Below, piece after piece: positions 35,326-47,267 of a DNA stretch of 64,000 nt. This DNA is from Ceratodon purpureus. Its lineage: Eukaryota > Streptophyta > Bryopsida > Pseudoditrichales > Ditrichaceae. The notes below the pieces were generated by a model. It saw only the letters and a program-made list of their open reading frames with translations, did not search any database and had not been told where the DNA came from. The translations under genes were made by a program, and so were the position numbers. The DNA lies in assembly GCA_014871385.1 (NCBI GenBank), contig CM026424.1, positions 19,931,321 to 19,995,320 of the forward strand, written 5' to 3'. Position 1 is the first letter of the stretch, and the number at the start of each line of letters is the position of its first letter.

Positions 35326-36357
35326 AGAGTTAGACTGGATTCTTCATTGAATTGATATGATATTAAGTCACTTACAGTTTGTACACAAGTCGCTCGCTTA
35401 CTGAGTAGTGTGGAGAGTTGTTCAGTACACTCCTCTGGCATTGATGCTTTACAAATGTATAGATAGTTGTAGTTCTGAGATTGAGTCTCTGATTGTGAAT
35501 ATTTAACGCAGTTGCGATGTAAATGGCATTTTTTTAAATATGAGTACTACTTTCGAATTCATTGCTTCGATCTGAAATTCCATTTCCCAGTACCCTCTTC
35601 GGCAGAACTGTAAATATCGCTCTTAGCGGTGACTCTTCTCACTTTGATATCCTTGCCATTGAACATGACATATTCGTGCTTCAATTGGCACTTGCAGTCA
35701 CACATAACGAACAAGTTACAAATGGCGCAAGTATCCATAACATAGCATATAATGGAATTTGAATGATTTTGAACATCACCGATCTGTGTTATGTGTTGCT
35801 CCTATCAGGCATTTTCAGATGTGTGTTTCGAGCGTCATATAATTTTTTATCTCAGAAACAGATCATACTTATCGTCGTGTTTTCGACACTTACTTCTAGA
35901 CTTCATTTTTGGATAATGTTTAACTGATTTCACACCCAGAGTATGAAGCAAAGTTTTAGACTTGAAGAAGGCATTGCGATGTTACTCTCCAACATCTGAA
36001 AGCATTTGAGATCTGTCTTTGCTGCTGCGGTAGCCAAACTGCGGTAGTACTCTGCATATCATTGTAATCTCAGGACATCGTTCCAATAGAGTAAAACACA
36101 CCAAAATTATAGAGCGGCGTCTATCATGACTCATTCGGAACTGAGTCCAACCCTTGAAGGCTCAATGATCTAACCTATGAAATACGAACAAAAGCTGTTC
36201 GCTGTTCGCTATTCTTTTCCCGCTGAAGGGAACAAGAACAAGACATCATTGCCAAGAGTACCAGATCACGCTTTCAGCTCAGAAAGAAGCTACATGATGC
36301 TAGAGTACATCGAATCTAAACGTTGCTGGCGCACAAATTATGAATCATCAATAACGC
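35326..36357. other. Intergenic L3-L4, left part
   Basis: L3 3' UTR and spacer. No gene is supported. Confidence 0.55.
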
Positions 36358-36460
36358 GTGTCATCCCTTGCATCCACCAAGGCTTGTGGCTCACCCATCC
36401 GCTTTTCGACCCAGCTCGTGACCCATCCCACAAAAGAACAAAAACAGAAGAACGGGAAGT
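36358..36460. repeat. Inverted copy of the element's right-terminal segment (copy B)
   Basis: Begins GTGTCATCCC and matches the reverse complement of 20912-21012 over roughly 100 bp. Similarity stops after GAACGGGAAG. It may be a solo end or remnant of a second, deleted copy of the 18-kb element or of a shorter relative. Confidence 0.7.
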
Positions 36461-36540
36461 TACACCAGCAACATGTCATACATCCTTTTCATCGAACCCT
36501 CCACGTACACAGACTCACACACACTCAGGAACACTCCTAA

Positions 36541-36804
36541 GAGCATCCCCAGTGAGGCCTGAACCGTAAACCTGTAATCGGAAAGATGTAGAAAGACGTG
36601 AATTGCGGTTCAGGCCAAGCCTGTAAACGAGCTTGTAAGTCTGTAATTTACAGGTCGAAACCTCATTTTGGAAGGTTTTTTGTGGCAAACCTGTAAATCT
36701 GTAAACGGTTTTGGAATGTTTTGCTTCGGAAAGGCACTCAGGTTTGGGAGAACGACGTTCTCATAATTACAGGCTTACAGGTTTACAGCTCACTGGGGAT
36801 GCTC
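36541..36804. mobile_element. Tourist/PIF-Harbinger-type MITE
   Basis: A 264-bp element bounded by a perfect 16-bp terminal inverted repeat (GAGCATCCCCAGTGAG and its complement) and flanked by TAA on both sides (36538-36540 and 36805-36807), the 3-bp target duplication typical of PIF/Harbinger. The terminus resembles the GAGCATCTCCA ends of plant Tourist MITEs. The interior is non-coding with repeated CCTGTAA words and subterminal GTAAACCTGTAA inverted repeats. Confidence 0.88.
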
Positions 36805-36987
36805 TAAAGCATTTCTGACGGACAAATTGGTGTGCTGTGAAAGGCGACACTTCCAGCACTTCACAAGTATCTCAGGCCATTGGATCTTTGCTGCATCCCC
36901 CGATGTATGTCCTCCAATTCTCTGCGCACTCGACATCGACCACTCTTCAAAATTGCAAGCGCGTGTGTGACAATCACAAAGTGCAAG

Positions 36988-37105
36988 CCAAGTGGCGCCT
37001 CGAGGACACCTGATTCCAGAAAGCGAAATGTACGTGGAGAAAGCTCACTGGAACAATCTCTGGGTGTTCTTCGCGGTCCCATAGTGCATCTCGGTTGTAT
37101 AATTT
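36988..37105 (+). promoter_or_regulatory. L4 promoter module
   Basis: CCAAGTGGCGCC at about 36988, AGAAAGCGAA near 37017, ACGTGGA at 37032, TCACTGGAACAATCT near 37044 and a TATAATTT box at 37098. The MITE lies about 180 bp upstream of this module. Confidence 0.65.
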
Positions 37106-37249
37106 GAGCTGAAATCACTTCATTTTCATCTATCTCAAGCGTTGAGCATTGCTTCTCTGATCACATCTCATTTTTCAATTTTCCTCCAAAGTTCTCTCAA
37201 TATCTAGAGTGTTTATATTTGCTGCTTACAAGCGAGCCCTATCTTCACA

Positions 37250-38261
37250 ATGGCCGCAGTATCTATGGTATCTGGATCCGTGGTGGCTGCCCCCCTGAGC
37301 GCTACCACATTGTCCTCGTCTGCCGCTTTCGGTGCATCGCAGACGCAGTTCGCCCCAGTTTGTAATGTAAGCAGCAATGGTGGTCGCGTTGTCGCTGTGA
37401 AGGCTAGCTACTCTGAGGAGGAGTCATCCGTCACGAAGCGGGTGTTGAGCTCTGTTTTGGCAACTGGATTGGCCATCAGCTTGGCTGGGTCGGCATTCGC
37501 TGCTTCAGGCCCGGGTGGGGACGGAGCTGAGCGTACTGCTCGCAAGGCAGATGAGTTGCTGCAGGGAGCAGATGCGTTGATCAAGAACGACTCACCTCAG
37601 CGGTTTGGTCCTGAGAGAGGGTTCGGCAACGGAACAGACAAGGCTGATGAGGACCGCTTCTCCCAGAAGTGAGTATTGAGTAATCTCACCTTCGTCTGCA
37701 GAATCTTGGCGATGAAGCCCTACATTGAAAAGAATGGTCTTCTAATTATTTTTGCAATTGCTATCTAGTATGCATGGAGAGATGGAAGGCTCCTACTCTT
37801 ACTCAGCGTTCTCATCTCACTTGATTTCATCGTACAGGGCCGGAAGTGGAGCCATTCCTGAGCTTCAGGATGCGACCAGTGCCCAGGTGTCCGGAGCTCG
37901 TGATAAATTCGCTTCCAATGTGAAGAAGACGCAGCGCAGGATTGACGGAATCTGGGGCATGGGCAAGGGCATGGCCAACGATGTGGTTGCTAACGCACAA
38001 GGTAAGGCTGACGACGCCGCCAAGGGCGCCAAGAGGGCGTTTGGCCAAGCCACTAAGAACAGCGTGGCCTCGAACGTGAAGAGCAGTGCTGGAAATGTGG
38101 CAGCAGATGTGAAGAGCAAGGCCGACGAGGTGGCGGCGCCCGTGAAGAGCAGCTCGGGAGGGTTCTTCGGGAAGATCAAGCAGCAGGCGAAGGGCATTCA
38201 GGGCGCTGTGGCGTCGAAGGGCGCTGATGTGCAGGATGCCATTCCCAACATCGGAAAGTAG
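37250..38261 (+). CDS. L4: thylakoid-lumen LEA-like protein (280 aa, 2 exons)
   Basis: Exons 37250-37668 and 37838-38261; the first intron is absent. It is closest to L2 in the signal region (SGSVVAAPLSATTLSSS), in the start of the intron (GTGAGTATTGAGTAATC shared with L2) and in the SVASN segment of the last exon. It lacks the 11-residue duplication of L2. It ends DAIPNIGK. Same targeting and lumenal features as L1. Confidence 0.9.
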
Positions 38262-40830
38262 AGTGTTTGGAATTCTTTTTCTAGTGTTTTGGGTTCAGTT
38301 TAGACGAATGTGTAAGATAAGTTTGTTGAGGTGGTGTAATTAGATGTGGTCTAGGTGCTCTTCGATGAGTGCTTTGGAGAGATGTACACTATCAGGTTGG
38401 CATTGATAGAAATTGTATAAAATTGTATCAGAGCTGATAAATTGAGCAGCAACTGAATCGTGTATTTTGGTTTTTCAATAAGAGTATTCTTTGAATAATT
38501 AGGCCTATGATATTCTTGAGTTGATGAGTTTATCTCTATTTCCCACTCTCTTCGCATAATACTCATCCGACCTTATAATTTGATATTCTGAGGTTGAGGT
38601 GTCAATGTGCTCTATGCAATTTCACATCACCAAAAGAAGGTCTACAAATGTCTACTTGTTACAACAAATTCTCTCATGTGTATATGAACTACTTCACAAG
38701 TGAAAACTCAAAAGTTCACATGTCAATGATAAGAAGTAGAATAGAATGAATATAATTTTCAACATTAGTTGTCATAGATATTGGGTCAAAGCTCTTCCAT
38801 CTCCAACTTGTGCACTCTGTAAGCTTACAACAAAATAATACCAATTAAATTTCAGCAAGACCCTGAAACTTCGAAACATATCAATTCTCCAATACTCCAA
38901 TAGATGGGGCCTGCACCTTAACCTCTCAAAGCTGCAAAAGATAAAATCACAAAGACAAATAGCTGCTACATGACTTAGTTCCTTTACAAGAGAAAACCTA
39001 TAATATTCTTTAATCTTAGACAAATACACTACAATCCCACAAACTCATCACTTACTACCTAAGTTAGATTGTTGCAACAATCATCACTACCATCTCGTCA
39101 TTTCTGCTATTTTTCTCTTAATGCATATGTTCGTTATATTTAGATTGTAGTGGCAAAAATTGGACTTTAAATCTCTATGAAAAGAGAATAAAACAATCAT
39201 TTTGTGAGATGATTCTTTCTCATTGAATAGGTATTATAATCAAATCTTCTATATTTTTATTAATATTTCATAATTATATGGTAAACCACCTTATATGTTA
39301 TTTTCAATGATAAAATTTGATATCAAATTTGTAGATATTATATATTGGAATGTCATTTGAATGATTTATTGGAAAAATAAATCATTAGAAACCATGTTAG
39401 CATTGTCAACTATATGTAAATTAACTACAGTTTGAAATAGAAATCAAGATCTGCCCAAAATTAATTAGATCACAAAAACTTCAAAAATTCACCAAAAATT
39501 GAAATCTATCTTTTTTCCAAGTTTTTTTTTTTTATATATATGTAAATAAAATTTTAAGAGTAATTTCAGTGCTCAGATTTTCAATCCAATGTTTCTCCAT
39601 ATGTATTTTTTACTATCAAAGACAAGCCTTTGAATTTAAATTTCAACATGTTTCCTTGTGAAAAATCAAGCATTTCTTTAGGTTTTATAGAACGTATGAG
39701 GATAAAAAGTGCATGGAAATATTTTTAGCCCACCTAGAAACAAGAATATTGAAGAGCCTCAAGTCAAATTTACTTTTTAAATTGATTTTTTTGTAAATTG
39801 GTTCAACAAACACTTTAAACACATTTGAAATGTAGGGGACAAATTACAAACTTTGAACATCATGAAATCACAAACATGAAGTAATGTATATCTAAGATTT
39901 GGGTACATATACATGTATAGATAATGTACTAGATCCTATGGTTAGTTTTCCTAGAATACATTAATCCCTAAATTTCCTTGTGTTTTTAAGAGCTTGAATC
40001 CTCAAAACTGCGATTTTTTACCACTATGCCCTCTCGAGGATATGAAACAAATTTTTTAATTTTTTTTGGAATATCATCCGTAAGATCTTGTACCTAACCC
40101 TACTTATAGGAACTGATCCAAATTTCAATTGTTGGATGTTTTTCATTAGTGAGATCAAAGTGTTCAAAGTTACAGCAGATATTTTTTTGGGCCTTAGCCG
40201 AGAGGCATGGTGCAAATGGGTCAAAGGGAGACTTGATGATTATTACTTCAAACATTTTGGTCACATTTTTTTCAACGTAGCTAAGGTAGTAATACCATAA
40301 ATCGATAGAATAAGGAGTTTTGAGCAATTTGAACTATCATTTTCTCAGAGAATTATTGCAAGTATTTAGACAAATCAAAAACAAAATGATAAAAGTTGTT
40401 TTCATAATTTTCTGATGAAAATAAAATTTCCTAGAAATATTTTAGCAGAAAAGTTTGTCTACTCCATTTCTTGTGTTGTAGACTTCATAAAGTCTGCTAC
40501 TGGCATAGACACTATTCCAAACGCAGCTCTACCCAAAACCAATAGAAGATTTCAACGCTTGTCAGGTATATCAACGGTTCTCAAAAAATCTCAACGCTTA
40601 TCTAACTGTACCAAAAATCATGGATCATGATTCCTGTTGGTGCGGTTTCAGCACAAGTCTACTACACAGGTTATGGGGGGGTCTTGGTTTATGTTATTAC
40701 TACCTTAACCCCTAAAGGACAATAGTCTTGGAATGGGCGTTTTTCAAATTTGGGCAGGTTCCTAGAATTCCAATTTAATTCCTAAATCTTTCAAAAAAAT
40801 AATGTAGGTAGGCATTTTAAAGAGCTTTGT

Positions 40831-40832
<2 letters not shown>

Positions 40833-40861
<29 letters not shown>
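40833..40861. repeat. Poly(A) tract
   Basis: An uninterrupted run of about 29 A. It is not attached to a recognisable retroposon body, and I see no target duplication. Confidence 0.9.
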
Positions 40862-40865
<4 letters not shown>

Positions 40866-40964
40866 TTTTTGAACATACTGAAAAAAAGTTACGGGGTTTT
40901 GAGTGTCAAAAGCTACATTCAGCCAATTTTTGGGCAAGCTCACAGCCACTGTGAATGCAGCAAA

Positions 40965-41025
40965 TTCTGCCCAAAACTGCCCAAAACTGCCCAAAATTGC
41001 CAAAATCTGCCAAAATATGCCCAAT
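40965..41025. repeat. Short tandem repeat, TGCCCAAAAC-like units
   Basis: About five degenerate 10-11-bp units (TGCCCAAAAC, TGCCCAAAAT, TGCCAAAATC and similar) in direct repeat. Non-coding. Confidence 0.7.
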
Positions 41026-42451
41026 GACAAAACTTTGAAATTCCACCAAAAATTGAGATTTTAATATTTTTCAAAAATAAAAATTACTATGTATAGAAAA
41101 GGCAGTAGAGCATGTTACCGCCGTTCGGATTTTTAATCCAAATGTTTTTCATATGCTATTTTTATTGTCAAAAAACGGCCTTTGTTTGTGAATTTCAGTA
41201 TACCCCCTAGCGGAAAATGATTTTTTTGGCAACCTTCCACAACTTTTTTGAATATAATTTTTTAATCAGAATTAGATTACTCAATATTCTTTAACGTGCA
41301 TCAAAATCCCCAAAATCCATAATGCAAAAAAATGGTTTTTTGGGCCTTCAAAACTCTGTTGTTCCCTTTTTGCGCAGGGAAAAAAAACTTGTTTTTCAAC
41401 TATGAACGTTATGATCTTGCAATTGGTGAGGAATGAGTGTATAAGATTTGGTGGACATGTAGACATACAAGTTAGCTTCAAGATCATATGGTTAGATGTA
41501 CTAATTAAGACATCAATTTTGCAAAATCCTACTTGCTTTGAAGAGGGGCTGTTTTGAGGCAGTTTTGATGAAAAATACCCTTAGAACTTTAGGGGTTAAC
41601 TAGGTTAGGTATGCTCATGCAAAATTGGAGGCCAAAAAAACGTTCTATAGACCTTCATAAAATTTATTTTCTATAAGAAGGTATAAAATTGACAAAATAG
41701 TAAAACATGCATTACAAAAATAATTTGTGAACTAAAGAAAAAGTGAACTAAAGAAAAAGTGAATAGTGAGTGAACCTTTATAAATTTGTGATTTTTGGAA
41801 AAAATAATTTTCAAAAAATTCAAAAATCTCGAATTTTGACAAATATTTAAAGGAAAATTATAAAAATTATAAAAAACTTCGAAGCTTGTCTTTGTAAGTT
41901 TTGGAGGTGCCTTTGTAAAATTGGTAAACGTTATGACTTGGGTCACTATAGAATTTGAGTAGTGATTTGATTATGAACATATTTCAATTTTTGTTTTCTT
42001 TAAAAAACCTAATTTTAGACTGCCTGTTTTGGACTTGAAACCAATAATTTCTAAATGAAGGTTTTAAAATTCAAATTTGGCTTCAAAAAATTTACTACGT
42101 AGACCTTACCATAAAGGAAGCATTCAGTAAAAATCTTTAAAAAAATATACTTTTAACTTCTTCATCTAAGCTGCCCGAATTTGCAAAAACCCATTTTGTG
42201 TTTTAAGAATAGTTAGGGGTTAAAATTTGAATTAAAGGATAACTTATATGAAATGCTAAGTTCGGCGTTGCCGTCAGCTGTGAAGATCGGTGTGCCATTT
42301 CTCATAGCACCCACGTTGAAGAAACATCTGCTTGTCACCACAATTGTGACAATATTAATGGGATCTATGAATTCGATAAACTACACATTGGCGCCGTGTA
42401 TATGATTTTTAAGGAACTCATATTGCCGGTTCTTTGGGGTCAAAAGGAAAA

Positions 42452-42895
42452 TCAGTGGGTTGAGTAGTAATGTAGTAATGCTTTGCATAAACACTTCTTG
42501 AATAGTAGGTGCATCATAGGAACATCAACACCTCTCATATGAGTTGTATATTCCAATGGTATGGGTGAAGTTTGAATAAACTCCCAAATCGCTCCATTTT
42601 GCTGAGGAACCGTCACCACTTTTTCACATGGAACTTCAGCGGGTACAGAATGAGTAGATTTAAGAAGAACTGGCTTTTTATCCTTCCATATAACACATGA
42701 TATGGTGTCGGAATCATACATTCGCCATAAGGTTGTGACCTGAGACACATTTTTTAAAGAACTTGTGTTTTTCAAAGACACTGGAAGACCAATGCGATTT
42801 GCCCGTATAGTCCTACATGCATGCATTGCCTTAGCTAAAAGTGTGATAATTAGTCTAATATTTGTAAAATAATTATCTATGGTTATACAATGACC
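42452..42895 (-). pseudogene. piggyBac-like transposase fragment
   Basis: The minus-strand frame runs from 42895 through the ATG-like codon at 42826 to the stop at 42452. It reads TIDNYFTNIRL (catalytic Asp and following Asn of the piggyBac DDD transposase), CRTIRANRIGLP (the conserved GTxRxNRKGxP block), WKDKKPVLLKSTHS (the Trp-x-Asp block before ST) and YTTHMRGVDVPM (the MGGVDxxDQ block, with Asp-Gln lost). The N-terminal half and the C-terminal Cys-rich finger are missing, and stops flank the fragment, so it is a relic. A class II cut-and-paste element with TTAA targets is expected; no ends were found. Confidence 0.82.
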
Positions 42896-45800
42896 TAGAT
42901 CCCATGGGCATCAAGCAATCTCAAAATCACATTGTGTACCAAACGTACATTCCTTACCATTGGTTGAGGTAGTTCTAAAGGTGGAGGAATTATGCCATTC
43001 TTTTTTCCAACGATAGATTTCAAAGTTCCATACAAATTTTGAAATGGAGTATTGCAAAGGGGTGTTGAAGAAATATTTATTGTTTTCCCTATAATATGTT
43101 GAAGAAATACATATCAAAGAAATACATATCAAAGAAATATATATTATAGGGAAGGCAACTTAAAGTTGATATTTTTTAAGGCATTATGTTTCAATGTATT
43201 TTTTAATCCAACTAAAACTTTATAATAAATAAAGGTGATAAGGTTCTATTCTTATTTTGTTAGCTCTAATCCTGAAGAGATTGTTTCATTTCTTAATTTA
43301 ATATGGAACATTGCACATGTGTACAACATTACAAATTTGTCGAATAAACTTTCAATTTTTTTCTTCGAAATCATAGGATTGTTGAAAAAAATTAAAAATG
43401 AATCTAACAATTTATTGTAACTGTTAGAACCTCCAAACGAACTGTCAAATGAGCTGCAATTGCATTAGTGAGTTGTAAATAAGCCTCCATTCATAATTCT
43501 CTATCAGAAATAATAAGACTCATATTTGTATATATATATGCCTTACCTTGTAGCGCAATTCATCTGACACAGTAAAATTTTGGATGTAATTTTTGTTCCT
43601 TCAAAATCTTTTCTTCAATGTGTTATAGATACTTTCCATTAAATTTCAATCTCACGAAGTAAAGATAAATACATGAGCCTTCAACTAATATTGTATCAGG
43701 TTTTTCATTCCCCAAATGGTAATGAACATTTTTAAATGTGTAATCACAATAAAACCTATTATTTAATTGTTCAAATGTCTAATGTTGGTCATTATCCAAA
43801 ATAATAATAAAAATAAGTAATGTTACTAAAAAACTAACCAAAAAAACTATAAATCCACATTTATTGATGTAGTCTACTGAAATTGTGAGATAATTTCAGA
43901 TTTTATAAACTGATCATCATTCGATAACTACTATAATTATTATCATAGAAAATATAAGTACAGATGTCTAAATTCTCTACCTAAACTAAAATCAATATTT
44001 TTGAAGATGGCATTAAACATTTCTTTGAGGTATCTCCACAAAAAACATTTCCTTGACGCATCTCATTTTTAGAAAGTACAATTGGCCCTCCATATATATC
44101 ATTTCCACTTACATATGACTTTAAAAAATTATCCTTAAAAAACTTATGAATGACATTTTGAAACAAGTGTGTTGCAACTCTATGCTCATTATCGAAAAGC
44201 AATTAAATAAGAACTACATATACAATAGGAAGAACAAGTTTTTTTTTTCTTCCTTCTTGGTTTCATGTTTGACTTTTTTTTCCAAAATGTAAGAACTCCT
44301 AAGAAAAGTAATTCATTCATGACATGTTTACTTGTCATGTAATTTTTAAGTTTCAAAATTTTCTACTTCACATGATCTATAATATTATCGTTGATATAGT
44401 GAGGACCGTTACCTTTGTGAATTGGATGTTGATTACGTAAGTTTTTCAATCTTGATAATGATGATATTTGCTACTTCATCTTGGTGAACCGATATTGATG
44501 AAAGATGAATGCTTATATTTAGAAAGATGAAATCCGAGGATAAAGCTTCATCAATATTTCTTCTATACACTCATGAATTCTAAACAAATTCAACACCATA
44601 AAACTCTTTATTTTGAAGCGGTCATTGGAGTAAACTTGTATAGTATGATTTGCCATTAATGTACTATAAGTTTTTGAGTTTAATTCCGTATTTTGCATCA
44701 TATAAGGGTTTTTCTTCATGTTTAGTAATCATTGCCTCCTATTACTTCCATATAAATGACGGAACCATAACTAGTCTTCTTTTTTCAATCTCATTTACCT
44801 TGATTTTCTTTCTTAATTATCCTCAAAATGAATTTCCAACAACACATTTGTCTGCATAATATTCATAAATGAAATCATTTCAAAAAAGAACTACAGATGT
44901 ATTTTTCATATACTTTTTATCATTAAATATATATTTTCATCTTCAATATTATATTACAATTAAAACCTATTGTAAATCAATTTGAAGAACGTTCTTTAAA
45001 ATTTTAATAAGTACGTTCAATTTACATGACATTTTTTATATTTTGGTTTTTATTAGAAAAGAATTTGATCTAAAAAAATGTTAGTATATCTATTTATTTT
45101 TGCTGCAAGAGCTTACTGCAGTGTTCAAAAAAGTAGGAGATAAGCAAACTTGCACAATCAACCATGCAATGAATTATGGTTTTCCGTATTAAAAAACGAA
45201 ATGGCTCATGTAAGTTAACTTGAATGTATTTCATTGATAAATTCTAAAAATCAAAATCCTTTTTTGTCTTTACAATAAAACATTTTTAAGTTCTTAGTTT
45301 ATTTTTAAGGTTTTCATCATAATCCTCACTTTGATCTACAATGATATTGCAACCTGCCTCAATACTATGATGTCTATTAATAATGCTGAAAGATGAATAT
45401 TCACACATTCTGCCGAAAGAACCATCTGTAAGACTTTCGTTGGCAATCATGGCTGTCCGGCATGATCTTCCGGGTGAATCCTCTGAACATCAAAGCCAAA
45501 TATCTAATGTTTAGGATATTTATATTTTTAAAAAAACCAAGTCATCTGAACGTATCTATCAACAAAACATTTGTTGTCAAACATGATGGCTACAGCATAT
45601 CGACTGTCATTTAAAACTGCTGCAAACATACCTATGTTGAAGAGCAAACTGATTGGTTAAAGACTAAGGCTTTTACATTCAAGTCTCTAAGTCTTCATTC
45701 TTGCTTTTAAAATATAAATCTGTCAGCCGCTTCTCGGACGCCCTCAAGACCAATTTCTTGATTGCAAATGCAACACCAAAATGTACATATGTTGTAATTC

Positions 45801-46769
45801 TTTTTGTATGATGTGATATATCATTTGTCTTAAAAATTATAATTGTAACATGTTGAGGTATAAAAGATATATTATAATCACGTAAACGAAATAATATCCT
45901 CTGACATGATTCATTTGAGTGATTATCATCAAACCTCATCACAATTCTATACCCAAAATCTGTGAAATCCACATGCTTGCTTGCCCAATAGTTCAAAGTT
46001 GCCTTCATGGTTGTGAACAAAGAGCTCTCAACCTCGCCAAACTCGTTCCCACATCCATAGGAACTAGTTTTTCAAAGGCGGCTGTCCATGATGGCAATTT
46101 CTTTTTGACCTTTTGGATTATTGTCTTTTAAGTTTGGCATGATACATATAAATTATTTGTTGATACTTGTGCTTGTTCAAATTAATGCTTGTGCTTTAAA
46201 ACTTACTTTTCTTCATGCAATTGTACATCACGGTAACTTTGACTCTGCGCATCTCATACTCATTGAAATCAATTATAGTATCTTTTCCAAATAAGTATAT
46301 GTAATCATGTTGTTCTTCAAACTCCTTTCAATTCTCTAAAGACCGTTAAGTTTTGTCATATTTCTTATTGTCAACATCTAAATAGACAATTATTTTGCCT
46401 TGCAATGTAGTTGTATCCAAACCACCATTTGTGTTTTGCAAAACTAATATGACTTTTGAATTTTTAGCACTTTTAGCCTTGCTAATTGGTTTCTCTTGTG
46501 AGTCATTCCTTTTTGACTTTTAGAAATTAAATTGTAACACATGTCTCCTTCTATATGTTGACATTCCTACCATTTATTGTGTTATCTTGACACTTCAATG
46601 AACCTTCAACGCACATATTGACTAATTAGAAGAATTTCTATCAAATCTTCAATCCTCCGCACAATCTAGACGCGCAACAACAGTCAAATATACTTTCTAT
46701 TTTTTACTTTTAAAAACCTCAACCTTCAAGATAACAAATACAACCCTTGTAATTAAAGGAACAAATTAT
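42896..46769. other. AT-rich DNA with decayed coding traces
   Basis: No intact gene. A tandem of AAATACATATCAAAG units lies around 43105-43140. On the minus strand, 43981-44202 and 45679-46100 contain moderately protein-like stretches (for example SWTAAFEKLVP and FTDFGYRIVMRFDDNH) broken by stops; they may be remains of a transposon or lost gene. I could not assign them. Confidence 0.35.
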
Positions 46770-47267
46770 ATGGCGGATGAAGGCTGTTTTGAATGGAGTC
46801 GACTAATACAAGAGGATTTCGGGACAGTCACCGGTGGCTGCGACAACTGCCAGCCACCAGGTGACTGTCAGAAATACTTTTGTTTAAAATGTTTTGAAAA
46901 AGGGTGTGAATGGGACATGAAAGTTGACGGTCGTCATCATTTACATCCGGCACTGCGTATCGTTAAGGCAAACAGCTGTTATGGTATTGTACCAAGTGAG
47001 CTTCCCAAAACGATGAAGGTCTCTAAAGTCGCAATGTACTATTCCGGAGTGTATGGAAGAATAATCTACCTACGCACCCTAGCTGTAGCAGTTACAAGCC
47101 CGCGGCTGTACTGTGGGGGATGCTCAAATGGAGTTCTCAACTCGGTGGACTTTACACTTCTGGAAGAAAACAAAAAAAATGCCCAGTTTTGTTCCATTCA
47201 GTGCTATCTGAAGGCTGTGACGCCAGAGAACTCCTCACAGTCGCCGCACATGAAGATCCGCATATGA
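46770..47267 (+). CDS. PLATZ-family zinc-binding protein (165 aa, intronless)
   Basis: It starts at the ATG at 46770 (MADEGCFEW). The Cys/His order matches the plant PLATZ domain: CDNC...CQKYFCLKCFEKGC, then HHLHPALRI, then a linker with SKVAMYYSGVYGRIIYLR, then CGGCSNGVL and FCSIQCYLKAV. PLATZ proteins are plant-specific zinc-dependent DNA-binding proteins that tend to bind A/T-rich DNA and act in transcription repression. The family is usually interrupted by introns; this copy is a single exon inside an AT-rich, transposon-bearing stretch, so a retrocopy or a young duplicate is possible. The Ser-rich tail common in longer members is short here. Confidence 0.82.
   Translation: MADEGCFEWSRLIQEDFGTVTGGCDNCQPPGDCQKYFCLKCFEKGCEWDMKVDGRHHLHPALRIVKANSCYGIVPSELPKTMKVSKVAMYYSGVYGRIIYLRTLAVAVTSPRLYCGGCSNGVLNSVDFTLLEENKKNAQFCSIQCYLKAVTPENSSQSPHMKIRI

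Larger units (their letters stand above)
38262..42451. other. AT-rich gene-poor stretch with simple repeats
   Basis: L4 3' UTR, then AT-rich DNA with no supported gene. It contains an A-run at 40833-40861, short tandem copies of TGCCCAAAAC-like units at about 40965-41025, and a short tandem of GTGAACTAAAGAAAAA near 41727-41760. The phrase 'taaccyctaaaggacaatag'-type words near 40700 and 41590 hint at decayed repeats but I could not define an element. Confidence 0.5.

Noticed and set aside
40827..41027. Lys-rich open frame from the poly(A) tract
   Set aside because: It arises from the A-run and the adjacent short tandem repeat.
42386..42396. GGCGCC near 42,390 as another palindrome copy
   Set aside because: It is only the single 6-base half, without the second half or flanks.
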